Positions 43,033 through 52,199 of a stretch of DNA of 64,000 nucleotides are shown here, in pieces. A program made the position numbers and the translations under genes. The first letter of the stretch is position 1. Every line of letters begins with the position of its first letter. The notes beneath the pieces are model-generated. The model did not search any database. It was not told the origin of the DNA and saw only the letters and a program-made list of their open reading frames with translations. Source of the stretch: Flavobacterium psychrophilum (GTDB lineage: Bacteria; Bacteroidota; Bacteroidia; Flavobacteriales; Flavobacteriaceae); NCBI GenBank assembly GCA_001708385.1, contig CP012388.1, positions 1,116,001-1,180,000 of the forward strand. Direction: 5' to 3'.

Positions 43033-43649
43033 TTAATCGAGGGCAATAGTAAATTTCCCTTTCGAGATTTTCAACATTTCTGCTGTAGGCAATGCTTCTC
43101 TATTATCCATTTGTACAAAAATTTCATACTCAGATTTTTTCATATTGCCTTTCTTTACTTCTTTTTTAAGAAGTTTATTCAAATCATTAAAATACCTGTT
43201 TTTGCGTATCGCAAATTAATACTCAGGCTTGGAAGATCATAAAAGCCTACATATTTAGTAATCCTCTCTTTTGAAGGATATCCATATTTCTCAGTAATTT
43301 CAATAAGCGCTTTTGCATTAGCGTTATTAGCCTTTCTGATAAATGATTTCGAATCAGAAGGAATATCTTTCTGCACGTATACTTCAAGATATTTAAGTAC
43401 ATCTATAGATGGCACAGGGTTGTTCGCAATAATATTCTTTTTCAAATAGTATTGAAATGTTTTTTCAACAGCAATTCTCTCGTACTCATCCATAGTATAT
43501 AGATTTAGCACAGCATCCTCGAGGTAATGCATAAACTTAAGTTTCTTGTAAACTTCGTTGTAATCTTTTGCCAATAGGGAGTCTTTTTCCGCCTGTGAGT
43601 AACCGGAGAAAGCAAACATAAATACAAAAATAAGTAAAGCTTTTTTCAT
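43033..43649 (-). pseudogene. Secreted protein of unknown function, split by a frameshift
   Basis: The first 156 codons (signal peptide LLIFVFMFAFSGYSQA, then a helical region with VGFYDLPSLSINLRYAK) end at a TGA at 43179. Immediately after the run of five As (43199-43203 on the plus strand, read as Ts), a shift of one base gives an open frame that continues as RYFNDLNKLLKKEVKKG and ends at a TAA at 43033-43035. Restoring one A gives a ~205-residue protein with a natural end, 33 bp before a terminator. So this is either a one-base deletion that inactivated the gene, a phase-variable or sequencing error, or programmed slippage. Family not recognised. Confidence 0.75.
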
Positions 43650-43730
43650 GCAATGCCTTTAATTACACTACAATACTATAAAAAATTTCACAAAGTAGGC
43701 TACGGAAAACTGTAAAACGGATAAAAACAC

Positions 43731-43760
43731 AAAAAATGCCACCCTTCGCAGGATGGCATA
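43731..43760 (-). terminator. Intrinsic terminator after mqo
   Basis: On the minus strand ATGCCATCC / GGGTGGCAT pair around TGCGAA and are followed by TTTTTTGTG, about 27 bp after the mqo stop. Confidence 0.82.
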
Positions 43761-43786
43761 TTATGAATTTGAAACTATGTATATTA

Positions 43787-45295
43787 CTAGCTATCTAAAA
43801 CAGCAGTTAAACCAAGCATTTTATCTGAGTGTTTACGTAATTCTGCAAGCAGTTCAGGGTTGGTGTTAAGTGGTGTACCGTATGAAGGTATCATTTCCTT
43901 AAGTTTTTGCTGCCATGCTTCGGTTTTAATCTGTTCGGGGAAGCAGCGTTCTATAAGGTCGAGCATAATCGAAACTGCTGTACTTGCACCGGGAGAAGCT
44001 CCTAAAAGCACCCCAAGTGTACCGTCGGCACTGTTTATTACTTCGGTACCAAACTCAAGCTTACCGCCCTCTTTCTCGTCTTTTTTAATAACCTGTACAC
44101 GCTGACCCGCTGTTTCCAGTACCCAGTCTTCTTTTTTAGCATCCGGAAGATACTCTCTTAATGCTTCAAGCCTGTCTTCCTGAGATTGTGTTACCTGCTG
44201 TATAAGGTATTTGGTTAACGACATATTATGATAACCTGCGGCAAGCATAGGCCCTATATTGTTCGCACGGATAGATGTTGGCAAATCAAGGTATGATCCC
44301 TGTTTTAAAAATTTAGTACTAAACCCTGCATAAGGGCCAAACAACAATTCTTTCTTTCCGTTTATCATACGGGTATCTATATGGGGTACCGACATTGGCG
44401 GCGCACCTACAGATGCTTTTCCGTATACTTTTGCGTTATGTTTTTCTATTACTTCTTCATTAATGCATTTTAGCCACTGCCCACTCACCGGGAATCCGCC
44501 AAAACCATTTCCTTCAGGAATGCCGGCTTTTTCAAGCAGGTGCAATGAACCTCCGCCCGCACCAATAAACACAAATTTACCATACACACGTTTTTTGTCG
44601 CCTGTAGTATGGTTTTTAATCTTAAGTTTCCATTTCGGGGTTTTGCGTGAACGCCTAATGTTGCTGACATCGTGGTTAAAATACATATTTACTCCCGGCT
44701 GATTGCCCAGCCATGCAAACATATCTCTTGTAAGCTCGCCAAAGTTAACATCGGTACCAATGCGCATGTTCGTAGCAGCAACAGCTTCATTTTTATCACG
44801 TCCCTCCATAACAAGAGGCATCCATGATTCAAGTGTAGTTTTATCCTCAGAATATTCCATTCCCTGGAACAGTGGATTTTTTGTTAGCGCTTCAAAACGC
44901 TTTTTAAGATACTCAACATTAGCTTCGCCCCATACAAAACTCATGTGCGGAATACTCCTTACAAAATCCTGCGGATTGCTTATACGCTTCTGCTCAACAA
45001 GGTAAGCCCAAAATTGTTTAGATACTTCAAACCACTCAGCGATCTTAACAGCCTTTACTGTTTCAACCGATCCGTTTGGCAATTCGGGGGTGTAGTTCAG
45101 TTCACAAAAAGCAGAGTGTCCTGTACCCGCATTGTTCCATGCATCAGAACTTTCAGCGGCAGCCACATCAAGCCTTTCATAGATGTCAATTTTCACTTCC
45201 GGCATCAGTTCTTTTAAGAACATGCCAAGGGTGGCGCTCATGATACCTGCGCCTATAAGAACCACATCCGGTTCCTGATTTATAGTTGTGGACAT
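43787..45295 (-). CDS. mqo: Malate:quinone oxidoreductase
   Basis: A 502-residue FAD-dependent, membrane-associated enzyme that oxidises malate to oxaloacetate and passes electrons to the quinone pool. The dinucleotide-binding motif is VVLIGAGIMSATLGMFL at residues ~10-27. Family signatures include WNNAGTGHSAFCELNYTPE, FVFIGAGGGSLHLLEKAGIPE, GGFPVSGQWLKC and LLGASPGASTAVSIMLDLIE. The length fits Mqo of the long type. The promoter has a TAAATTTG -7 element 20 bp upstream. Confidence 0.97.
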   Translation of the reverse strand: MSTTINQEPDVVLIGAGIMSATLGMFLKELMPEVKIDIYERLDVAAAESSDAWNNAGTGHSAFCELNYTPELPNGSVETVKAVKIAEWFEVSKQFWAYLVEQKRISNPQDFVRSIPHMSFVWGEANVEYLKKRFEALTKNPLFQGMEYSEDKTTLESWMPLVMEGRDKNEAVAATNMRIGTDVNFGELTRDMFAWLGNQPGVNMYFNHDVSNIRRSRKTPKWKLKIKNHTTGDKKRVYGKFVFIGAGGGSLHLLEKAGIPEGNGFGGFPVSGQWLKCINEEVIEKHNAKVYGKASVGAPPMSVPHIDTRMINGKKELLFGPYAGFSTKFLKQGSYLDLPTSIRANNIGPMLAAGYHNMSLTKYLIQQVTQSQEDRLEALREYLPDAKKEDWVLETAGQRVQVIKKDEKEGGKLEFGTEVINSADGTLGVLLGASPGASTAVSIMLDLIERCFPEQIKTEAWQQKLKEMIPSYGTPLNTNPELLAELRKHSDKMLGLTAVLDS

Positions 45296-45314
45296 TGTGT
45301 AAATTTGAGTACTG

Positions 45315-45322
45315 CAAATTTA
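45315..45322 (-). promoter_or_regulatory. -7 element of mqo
   Basis: TAAATTTG on the minus strand matches TAnnTTTG and lies 20 bp before the mqo ATG. Confidence 0.6.
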
Positions 45323-45404
45323 CTTTGAATAACTTAAAATTTAATCTTAAAAAGGCAGGATTAGGCATAATTTTCAATTTTTATTAAAATTGAATTAATT
45401 ATGT

Positions 45405-45818
45405 TTATTTTTTTCGTGATAAATAATCCTGAAGCATTATTGTTGCAGATATCTCATCAATTAACCCTTTATCCTGACGTTGCTTCTTTTTCAGACCGCT
45501 ATCTATCATTGTCTGAAAAGCCATCTTACTTGTAAAGCGTTCATCTACCCTTTCCAACTGCATATCAGGAAACTGAGCAATGAATTTTTCAACAAAGGCT
45601 TCTATAATTGGCGCGCTTTCCGACGGAAGCCCGTTCATCTGCTTTGGGTCGCCTATAAGCACCTTTTCAACCTTTTCTTTAGCAAAGTAATCGGCAAGAA
45701 AATTTAATGCCGTTTCAGAGGCTATTGTAGTTAGACCCGAGGCAATAATCTGCATACTGTCTGTTACCGCTATGCCGGTACGTTTCATTCCGTAATCTAT
45801 CGCGAGGATTCTTGACAT
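45405..45818 (-). CDS. ruvX: RuvX/YqgF Holliday-junction resolvase-like RNase H-fold nuclease
   Basis: A 137-residue YqgF-family protein, implicated in rRNA 5' maturation and Holliday-junction resolution. The RNase H-fold motifs are visible: the first catalytic Asp in ILAIDYGMKRTGIAVTD, VEKVLIGDPKQMNG, and the last in DKGLIDEISATIMLQDYL. I use the ATG at 45818, which begins MSRILAIDYG; an in-frame ATG 21 bp upstream adds non-conserved residues. In related Flavobacteria it lies near def and dapD. Confidence 0.92.
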   Translation of the reverse strand: MSRILAIDYGMKRTGIAVTDSMQIIASGLTTIASETALNFLADYFAKEKVEKVLIGDPKQMNGLPSESAPIIEAFVEKFIAQFPDMQLERVDERFTSKMAFQTMIDSGLKKKQRQDKGLIDEISATIMLQDYLSRKK

Positions 45819-45829
45819 ATTATTCAGTT

Positions 45830-45915
45830 TAAAGTTCAAAGTTTAAGGTTTCCCATACAAATCTAAATCCTGGCAAATGTAACATACGCCAACCAACTTT
45901 AAACTTAAAACATCA
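45830..45915. repeat. Degenerate inverted repeat of TTTAAAGTT units upstream of ruvX
   Basis: CAGTTTAAAGTTCAAAGTTTAAGG on one side and AACTTTAAACTTAAAAC on the other form an imperfect inverted pair, partly made of tandem AAAGTT units. This low-complexity type is common between Flavobacterium genes and probably has no specific function. Confidence 0.4.
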
Positions 45916-46650
45916 AACTTTTAATCGTCCAATCCTCAAAAGTAAAGGAAAAGTAACTTCCCTGTCGCTTTTTTCCCAATATTGTTTTAATTCTTCCCGA
46001 ACCAGGTCTACCGGATTGGTGCCATTCTTTTTAATATAATGTTGCACTGCCGACCACGTTTCGAGATAACCTGTAAGCTGTTCGAATGTCCATGTAAACT
46101 GATTAGTAAAACATTTAGTTTCTAATTCTTCAAACGGAAAAGGTATTGTAGTGTAGTTTTCGTCGAGGTAGCGGCGCTCTGCATCCCAATACGGCTCGGT
46201 GATATCATAATAAAAATGGTTCAGCAGTTTTCCTGCATCGCCATTGGCAGAAAAAAGTCCGTAACCCAATACCGCAAAAATACAGTCTGGCTTTAGTATG
46301 CGATAAATCTCTTTATAAAACGTATCAAAGTCGAACCAATGTATAGCCTGTGCCACTGTTATAAGATCGAACTGGCTGTCGCCGAAAGTGGTGACCTCTG
46401 CCCTCTCCTCTTTATATATAATATTGTCTGCCTTTACCGCATTATCAAGTTGCTTTTGGCTGATATCCGTTCCATAGACGGTTTTAAAATAGTTTGCCAA
46501 TGCTCCCGCCACCTGTCCATTTCCTGTTGCTACATCCAGTGCTGCATCTTTGTTACCGACAAAAGAAACGATGTGGTCTATCATTTCCTGCGGATAATAC
46601 GGCCGGTACTGCGAATAGCCTTTTGCCTGTGTAGAAAAGTTGTCTTTCAT
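45913..46650 (-). CDS. Class I SAM-dependent methyltransferase
   Basis: A 245-residue methyltransferase with motif I DAALDVATGNGQVAGAL (residues ~35-52), motif II VYGTDISQKQ and the post-motif FDLITVAQAIHWFDFDTFYKEIYRILKP typical of Methyltransf_11 proteins related to UbiE/BioC. Substrate unknown. It is divergent from dapD. The C-terminal ~70 residues (ETWSAVQHYIKKNG) form the usual helical cap. Confidence 0.9.
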   Translation of the reverse strand: MKDNFSTQAKGYSQYRPYYPQEMIDHIVSFVGNKDAALDVATGNGQVAGALANYFKTVYGTDISQKQLDNAVKADNIIYKEERAEVTTFGDSQFDLITVAQAIHWFDFDTFYKEIYRILKPDCIFAVLGYGLFSANGDAGKLLNHFYYDITEPYWDAERRYLDENYTTIPFPFEELETKCFTNQFTWTFEQLTGYLETWSAVQHYIKKNGTNPVDLVREELKQYWEKSDREVTFPLLLRIGRLKV

Positions 46651-46747
46651 GATTAAAATATCGTGTATCGTAAATATAAATCATTATGTTTGAAAACACA
46701 TACCCCATTAAGCTAATATTACTTTATGCTATCTTAAAAATCCATCT

Positions 46748-46755
46748 TATATTTG
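46748..46755 (+). promoter_or_regulatory. -7 element of dapD
   Basis: TATATTTG matches TAnnTTTG, 19 bp before the dapD ATG, inside the divergent gap with the methyltransferase gene. Confidence 0.65.
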
Positions 46756-46774
46756 CCCAAACGACTTATTTAAC

Positions 46775-47590
46775 ATGCAAAATTTACAAAGTATTATAGA
46801 ACAGGCCTGGGAGAACAGGGCGCTGCTACAGGAAGAGACAACAACTACCGCTATTCGCGAAGTAATTGAACTTTTAGACTCAGGAAAATTACGTGTTGCA
46901 GAACCTGTTGAAGGTGGATGGCAGGTTAACGAGTGGGTTAAGAAAGCAGTTGTTATGTACTTCCCTATCCAGAAAATGGAAACTCTTGAAGCCGGTATAT
47001 TTGAATATCACGATAAAATGCTACTTAAACGCAACTATGCCGAAAAAGGAATCCGCGTTGTACCAAATGCAGTAGCGCGTTACGGTGCATATATATCTTC
47101 GGGCGTTATCCTGATGCCCAGCTACGTAAACATTGGTGCTTATGTAGATGAAGGTACGATGGTAGATACATGGGCGACAGTGGGAAGCTGTGCACAAATT
47201 GGTAAAAATGTTCACCTTAGCGGCGGTGTTGGTATTGGTGGTGTATTAGAACCGCTTCAGGCTGCTCCTGTTATTATTGAAGACGGTGCTTTTATCGGAT
47301 CGAGATGTATCGTAGTAGAAGGTGTTCGCGTAGAGACAGAAGCTGTTCTTGGTGCTAACGTATGCCTTACCGCTTCTACAAAAATTATCGATGTTACCGG
47401 AGACGAACCTGTAGAAATGAAAGGTATTGTACCTGCACGAAGCGTAGTTATACCGGGAAGCTATACTAAAAAGTTCGCAGCCGGAGAATTCCAGGTTCCA
47501 TGTGCACTTATTATTGGTAAACGTAAGCCATCTACCGACTTAAAGACTTCACTTAACAACGCATTGCGTGAATATGATGTAGCGGTTTAA
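46775..47590 (+). CDS. dapD: 2,3,4,5-tetrahydropyridine-2,6-dicarboxylate N-succinyltransferase
   Basis: A 271-residue left-handed beta-helix acyltransferase of the lysine/diaminopimelate pathway, transferring succinyl from succinyl-CoA to tetrahydrodipicolinate. The N-terminal helical part precedes hexapeptide repeats (SSGVILMPSYVNIGAYVDEGTMVDTWATVGSC, GSRCIVVEGVRVETEAVLG). VGIGGVLEPLQAAPVIIEDGAF is a DapD signature. The length is normal. The GT fusion gene starts 10 bp downstream and may be co-transcribed. Confidence 0.97.
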   Translation: MQNLQSIIEQAWENRALLQEETTTTAIREVIELLDSGKLRVAEPVEGGWQVNEWVKKAVVMYFPIQKMETLEAGIFEYHDKMLLKRNYAEKGIRVVPNAVARYGAYISSGVILMPSYVNIGAYVDEGTMVDTWATVGSCAQIGKNVHLSGGVGIGGVLEPLQAAPVIIEDGAFIGSRCIVVEGVRVETEAVLGANVCLTASTKIIDVTGDEPVEMKGIVPARSVVIPGSYTKKFAAGEFQVPCALIIGKRKPSTDLKTSLNNALREYDVAV

Positions 47591-47599
47591 TTATCATTT

Positions 47600-49429
47600 A
47601 TGATCGACCAGAAAATTAAAATATCTGCACTTGCAATTGTTTTTAACGAAGAACACAATATAAGGCAATACCTGGACAATATGTCTTTTGCCGACGAAAT
47701 TATTGTTGTAGATTCTTTCAGTACCGACGATACTACAAAAATCATAAAAGAAGAATACCCGCAGGTGCGACTGTACCAGCGGGCATTTGACGATTTTTCA
47801 TCGCAGCGAAACTATACTCTGGATTTTGCCACGAACGACTGGGTAGTGTTTTTTGATGCCGATGAAAGGGTGTCGCAAAAAGGTATTGATGAAATTTTAG
47901 CTACAGTTAATAGCAACCCCGAAGAGGCAGCTTTTTGGTTTAAGCGTATCTTTTATTACAAAGGACGCCCAATGGTTAACAATAGCTTTAATAAAGACAG
48001 GGCAATACGGCTTTTTAGAAAGTCTAAATGCAGGTACTCCGAAAAACTGGTTCATGAAACCCTTACCATCAATGGCAGAACAGGAAGCCTAAAGGAGTCC
48101 ATTCACCATTATTCTTTTAAAAGTAAAGAAGAATTTTTAGAAAAAAGGCTTCAATATTCTAAACTTAAAGCAAAAGAGCTTTACCAAAAGGGCGTAAAAA
48201 CTAATCTATACCACCTTTCGGTAAGGCCTGCTTTTCGTTTTTTTAAATACTATATAATAGGGCTTGGTTTTCTTAACGGTAAACGCGGTGTAGAGATAGC
48301 ACGCATATTAGGCTACCATGTATACATGAGGTATGTATACCTTAAAGATTTTACTAATCATAAGCCCACCCCAAAAGTATTGGTGATTCAGCAAAAAATG
48401 ATTGGCGACGTTCTTGCCAGCAGCATTATCTGTACCAATCTTAAAAACATGTATCCTGAAGGGCAGATAGATTATCTTATCTATCCGTTTACACAGCCGG
48501 TTATAGAGAACAATCCGTTTATAGACAATGTTATCCTGTTTGATAACGAATACAGGCATAGCAAAGCCAAATTCATGAAGTTTGTATTTGCGCTGCGCAA
48601 AAAGAAATACGACATTGTTATAGATGCTTACGGCATTGTAGGCAGTAATATTATGGTTGGTATGTCTGGCGCTAAAACAAAAATAGGTTTCTTTAAACCT
48701 TACACAAGTTTTGTATACACCCATACCGTTAAAGAACTAAAAACCCCTTTAACTAATGCAGGTCTTGCACTTGATAACCGTTTACAGCTTATTAAGATTC
48801 TTGATCCTGAAGTCCCTTTGGTTAACAGGCCGGTAATCTACATGACCGATGATGAAATTGCCAAAGGTAAAAAGATTCTTGATGATAAAGGCATTAGCTC
48901 TAAAGACAAAATATACATGATAAGCGTACTGGGAAGCCTTAATATAAAGACCTACCCTGCCGAATACATGGCACAGCTTCTTGACGGGATTGCGCAAAAT
49001 AGCAACGCAGCACTTATATTCAATTATATTCCATCACAGCAAAGCGAAGCGGAGGCTATATACAATTTGTGTAGTGAATTTACTAAGCAGAAAATACGTA
49101 TGGATATAACCCCGGGAACCATACGCGATTTCCTTTCGGTTCTATACCACTGCAATGCGCTTATTGGTAACGAAGGTGGTGCGGTAAATATGGCAAAAGC
49201 GCTGTTTATACCTACTTTTACAATATTCTCTACCTGGATCAAAAAAGAAGCATGGAACTCGTTTGAAGATGGAACCACAACGGTATCAGTTCATTTAAAA
49301 GACTTTAAGCCTGAACTGTATGGAAAAACATCTCCGAAAGAAATGAAACCAAAAGCCCAGGAATTATATCAGGAATTTACTCCCGACCTTATTATGCCTC
49401 TATTAGAAAAGTATATAGAAATTAATTAG
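47600..49429 (+). CDS. GT2-GT9 fusion glycosyltransferase (WaaE-like plus heptosyltransferase-like)
   Basis: A 609-residue fusion of two glycosyltransferases. Residues ~5-250 are a GT2 domain of the WaaE/KdtX type: SALAIVFNEEHNIRQYLDNM, EIIVVDSFSTDDT and VVFFDADERVS, with the DxD site. Residues ~255-609 are a GT9 ADP-heptose:LPS heptosyltransferase-like domain with VLVIQQKMIGDVLASSII and NALIGNEGGAVNMAKAL. Both act on lipid A-core or similar glycans on the cytoplasmic face, so the fusion may add two successive sugars. It follows dapD by 10 bp and overlaps the opposing GT2 gene by 8 bp at its 3' end. Confidence 0.9.
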   Translation: MIDQKIKISALAIVFNEEHNIRQYLDNMSFADEIIVVDSFSTDDTTKIIKEEYPQVRLYQRAFDDFSSQRNYTLDFATNDWVVFFDADERVSQKGIDEILATVNSNPEEAAFWFKRIFYYKGRPMVNNSFNKDRAIRLFRKSKCRYSEKLVHETLTINGRTGSLKESIHHYSFKSKEEFLEKRLQYSKLKAKELYQKGVKTNLYHLSVRPAFRFFKYYIIGLGFLNGKRGVEIARILGYHVYMRYVYLKDFTNHKPTPKVLVIQQKMIGDVLASSIICTNLKNMYPEGQIDYLIYPFTQPVIENNPFIDNVILFDNEYRHSKAKFMKFVFALRKKKYDIVIDAYGIVGSNIMVGMSGAKTKIGFFKPYTSFVYTHTVKELKTPLTNAGLALDNRLQLIKILDPEVPLVNRPVIYMTDDEIAKGKKILDDKGISSKDKIYMISVLGSLNIKTYPAEYMAQLLDGIAQNSNAALIFNYIPSQQSEAEAIYNLCSEFTKQKIRMDITPGTIRDFLSVLYHCNALIGNEGGAVNMAKALFIPTFTIFSTWIKKEAWNSFEDGTTTVSVHLKDFKPELYGKTSPKEMKPKAQELYQEFTPDLIMPLLEKYIEIN

Positions 49430-50231
49430 AGTCGATCCCTATCGGGGTCTTAACCACTTTATTATCGCGGGTGTTTTTACGGATGGCGTAGTTTTTCTTC
49501 CACGTTTCTTTGTTTACATAGCCACGCGCATGGTCTAAGTGCACACATACCGCACTATAGCGTATCTGTTTTGATTTAAGCCCTTTGTTAAACAGCCTTT
49601 CCCCTAGTTCCCTGTCCTGCCCGCCATATTGCATTTCCTGGTTAAACCCGTTTATAAAAACAAGGTCGGTTTTCCAGCCCGATGCATTATGCCCGTTCCA
49701 GGTAGCTTTAGTAGGCGTAACGAGGTTAAGAAACCATGACTTAAATCCGCTTGCAGAAAGTTTGGATGTATTCTTAGAAGAAAGTCCCATGCCTTTAAGC
49801 CATTTTACGTCAAAGCATCTTTGGTTAAAGATATCGTCTTTAGAAATAGCCTGCGATATATTCATAGGCAGCTTAAAATAGCCTCCCGAAAGAAAATATC
49901 CCGGTTCCCTGAAGTTAATATGCGTTTCTACAAAATCGTTACGCGGTATGCAGTCACCATCTGTAAAAATAAGGTAGTCGCTGTTAGCAGCCGTAATGGC
50001 CTTGTTAAGTATCTGCGACTTCTGGAAACCTTTATCTTCCTGCCAAACATGCACAAGCGGCATGCTTATTTCGTCACGAAGCCTGTCCAGTAATTCTTTG
50101 GTTTTTGGGCCGGAGCCGTCATCAGCAATAATAATCTCAAAATCCCTCTCCGTTTGTACGCTAAAACCCCATATTACTTTTTCAAGCCATGCTTCGGCAT
50201 TATAGGTACTCATTATAACTGATGCTTTCAT
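49422..50231 (-). CDS. GT2 family glycosyltransferase with GT2-7-type C-terminus
   Basis: A 269-residue inverting glycosyltransferase: N-terminal SVIMSTYNAEAWLEKVIWGFSVQT, IIIADDGSG, the metal/nucleotide site DYLIFTDGDCIP, and a galactosyltransferase-like C-terminal motif QYGGQDRELGERLFNKG with the catalytic acid. Substrate unknown. It is convergent with and overlaps the GT fusion gene by 8 bp. It is downstream of the kinase-like gene, separated by 42 bp, so both can share a transcript. Confidence 0.9.
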   Translation of the reverse strand: MKASVIMSTYNAEAWLEKVIWGFSVQTERDFEIIIADDGSGPKTKELLDRLRDEISMPLVHVWQEDKGFQKSQILNKAITAANSDYLIFTDGDCIPRNDFVETHINFREPGYFLSGGYFKLPMNISQAISKDDIFNQRCFDVKWLKGMGLSSKNTSKLSASGFKSWFLNLVTPTKATWNGHNASGWKTDLVFINGFNQEMQYGGQDRELGERLFNKGLKSKQIRYSAVCVHLDHARGYVNKETWKKNYAIRKNTRDNKVVKTPIGIDSN

Positions 50232-50273
50232 TCTATTCTTTTAATAAGTGCAAAGATATTTTTTAACCGTAAT

Positions 50274-51041
50274 CTATTTACCGAATTTAAAGTATTTCTT
50301 TATCCTTCTTTTACGCTGTAATCCGCTATGAAAACTATTAACACTTTCAATTAGTGCGTTCTTTATTTCGTCATAGCTCCTATTATATAATTTTGAATAT
50401 TCATCGCTCATAGTCAAAAGCATACCTTCAACATGCGTAAGCCTTCTCATATTATTAATACGGTCTTCAAAGGTCATTGGCCCGTCGTGAAACTTCATCC
50501 TGTTAAGGTCTACAAGAAAAAACGCATACTGCCCATTCTCCAGTTTCTTTATTAGGGTATTTCCGGGTGAATGGTCTAAGAACTCTATACCTTTTTCGTG
50601 AAGCTCAAAACAAAAACGGGTAAACTGTCGTAGTATATTTTCAGCATCAGGGTAGTTAGGTATATCTACAAGTTCCCTAAAAGTAAGCTCTGTAATTAAG
50701 TGTTCACTTACATAGTAGCTTTTGTTAAGCAAACCAAATAAAGCGGTTTCTTCGGCATAAGCTATGGGATGCGGCGTACCAATTCCCTTTTCGATAAGCT
50801 TAAGCGCAAAATTGTACGAACGCTCTGCTTTAGACTTTCTAAAATACCTGTAGGCAACCTTATTAAAAATATGGGGAATTTTAAACGACTTTATATTGAT
50901 AGTTATATCTCCCAAAGGATACAACTTAATTACATTTCTTTTTCCGTTGCCAAACAACTGTCCTTCAACATTAAAGTTTTGTATTTTTAAGTAGATAGCT
51001 TCTTTCTGAGACTGATAATCCGGATGGACAATGAATTTCAT
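50274..51041 (-). CDS. Lipopolysaccharide kinase (Kdo/InaA-like)
   Basis: A 255-residue protein kinase-fold protein of the Kdo-kinase/InaA type. Catalytic loop residues are FLDHSPGNTLI (about residue 172-182) and the metal-binding equivalent of DFG is LVDLNRMKF. An N-terminal lobe with KLYPLGDITINIKSFK contains the ATP-anchoring lysine. Such enzymes phosphorylate the inner-core sugar of LPS using ATP, increasing surface charge. Its position among glycosyltransferases supports a core-glycan role. The exact acceptor is unknown. Confidence 0.82.
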   Translation of the reverse strand: MKFIVHPDYQSQKEAIYLKIQNFNVEGQLFGNGKRNVIKLYPLGDITINIKSFKIPHIFNKVAYRYFRKSKAERSYNFALKLIEKGIGTPHPIAYAEETALFGLLNKSYYVSEHLITELTFRELVDIPNYPDAENILRQFTRFCFELHEKGIEFLDHSPGNTLIKKLENGQYAFFLVDLNRMKFHDGPMTFEDRINNMRRLTHVEGMLLTMSDEYSKLYNRSYDEIKNALIESVNSFHSGLQRKRRIKKYFKFGK

Positions 51042-51114
51042 TAATTAAATAGGATTATGATATATTAGGCAAAATTAATCAATGATTTTTATACTTTTAC
51101 AACAAATTGAATAA

Positions 51115-52188
51115 ATGAGAAAAACGGTCATTCTGGAAACTCATAATATAAAGAACCAATATACAGGTTTCGGTGTTTTTAATCATGGACTTATTAGTGG
51201 CTTAAGCCATCATGATCACAGCAACTTAGATATTGTACTGCTAGCCTACAAACCATCTGTTCTTAAAGATAAGTTTGGAAATGCTTTCAGATATAAAAAA
51301 ATTTACAGTTTTAATCGTTATAAAAATTTCAGTGTCAGGAAAAAGCATGATCTATGGCATTCTGTGAATCAGAATTTAAAATTTGAACCTAAAAAAGTTT
51401 CAAATTACCTGCTAACCGTGCACGATGTAAATTTTGCAGAAGGCTCAAGCCGCGAAGACACTACCAGTAAGCGTAAGAAGCTTTTTATTGAGAAACTCAA
51501 CAGAAGTTCTGCTATTACCTATATCTCTGAATTTGCAAAAGAGCAGACACATCGTTATTTTAATGTTCCCAATGTACCCGAATATATTGTTTTTAACGGC
51601 AACCCAATAATAACTATTGCGAACACCTCCGACTACAAGCCTAATACGCCTGTAGATAAGCCCTTTTTATATTCTGTAGGCGACTTTTTGCAGAAAAAAA
51701 ACTTCACCTCAATTATTCAGATGATGTTGCATGTAAAGGATTTTAACCTTATCATCTCCGGAGATTACAATAAACCATATGGTGAAGAAGTGAAAAAATG
51801 CATTTTGGATAATAATCTTTCAGATCGTGTGTTTCTTACCGGAAGAATTTGTGAAACAGGCAAACAGTACTATTTACAGCACTGCGCTGCATTTTTATTT
51901 CCATCGAGAGGAGAAGGCTTTGGGCTTCCACCAATAGAGGCAATGAAATTTGGCTGTCCCATATTTTTAGCAAACTGCACTTCGCTACCCGAAATTGGCG
52001 GGGAATATGCTTTTTACTGGGACGAATTTGATGCAGAAAGCATGGCGGCAGAATTTTACAAAGGCATGGATACCTATCACAACAACCCCGATTTATACAG
52101 GCAAAAATATGCCGAGAGGGCTAATTTTTACAACTGGGATAAGACCGCCAAACAATACCTTGACATTTATAACTCTATTTTACAATAA
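51115..52188 (+). CDS. GT4-family glycosyltransferase
   Basis: A 357-residue retaining GT-B glycosyltransferase. The C-terminal nucleotide-sugar domain has FLYSVGDFLQKKN, RVFLTGRICETGKQYYL and the EX7E region AFLFPSRGEGFGLPPIEAMKFG. The N-terminal acceptor half begins VILETHNIKNQYTGFGVFNHG. Donor and acceptor are unknown. Upstream is a divergent promoter region shared with the LPS kinase gene, which holds a TATACTTT-like -7. The next GT gene starts 11 bp after its stop. Confidence 0.92.
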   Translation: MRKTVILETHNIKNQYTGFGVFNHGLISGLSHHDHSNLDIVLLAYKPSVLKDKFGNAFRYKKIYSFNRYKNFSVRKKHDLWHSVNQNLKFEPKKVSNYLLTVHDVNFAEGSSREDTTSKRKKLFIEKLNRSSAITYISEFAKEQTHRYFNVPNVPEYIVFNGNPIITIANTSDYKPNTPVDKPFLYSVGDFLQKKNFTSIIQMMLHVKDFNLIISGDYNKPYGEEVKKCILDNNLSDRVFLTGRICETGKQYYLQHCAAFLFPSRGEGFGLPPIEAMKFGCPIFLANCTSLPEIGGEYAFYWDEFDAESMAAEFYKGMDTYHNNPDLYRQKYAERANFYNWDKTAKQYLDIYNSILQ

Positions 52189-52199
52189 GCTTTACCTGA

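Noticed and set aside
43179..43649. Accepting the 156-residue frame as the complete gene
   Set aside because: The frame shift at the A-run opens a coding-like continuation ending just before a terminator, so the short version is probably truncated.
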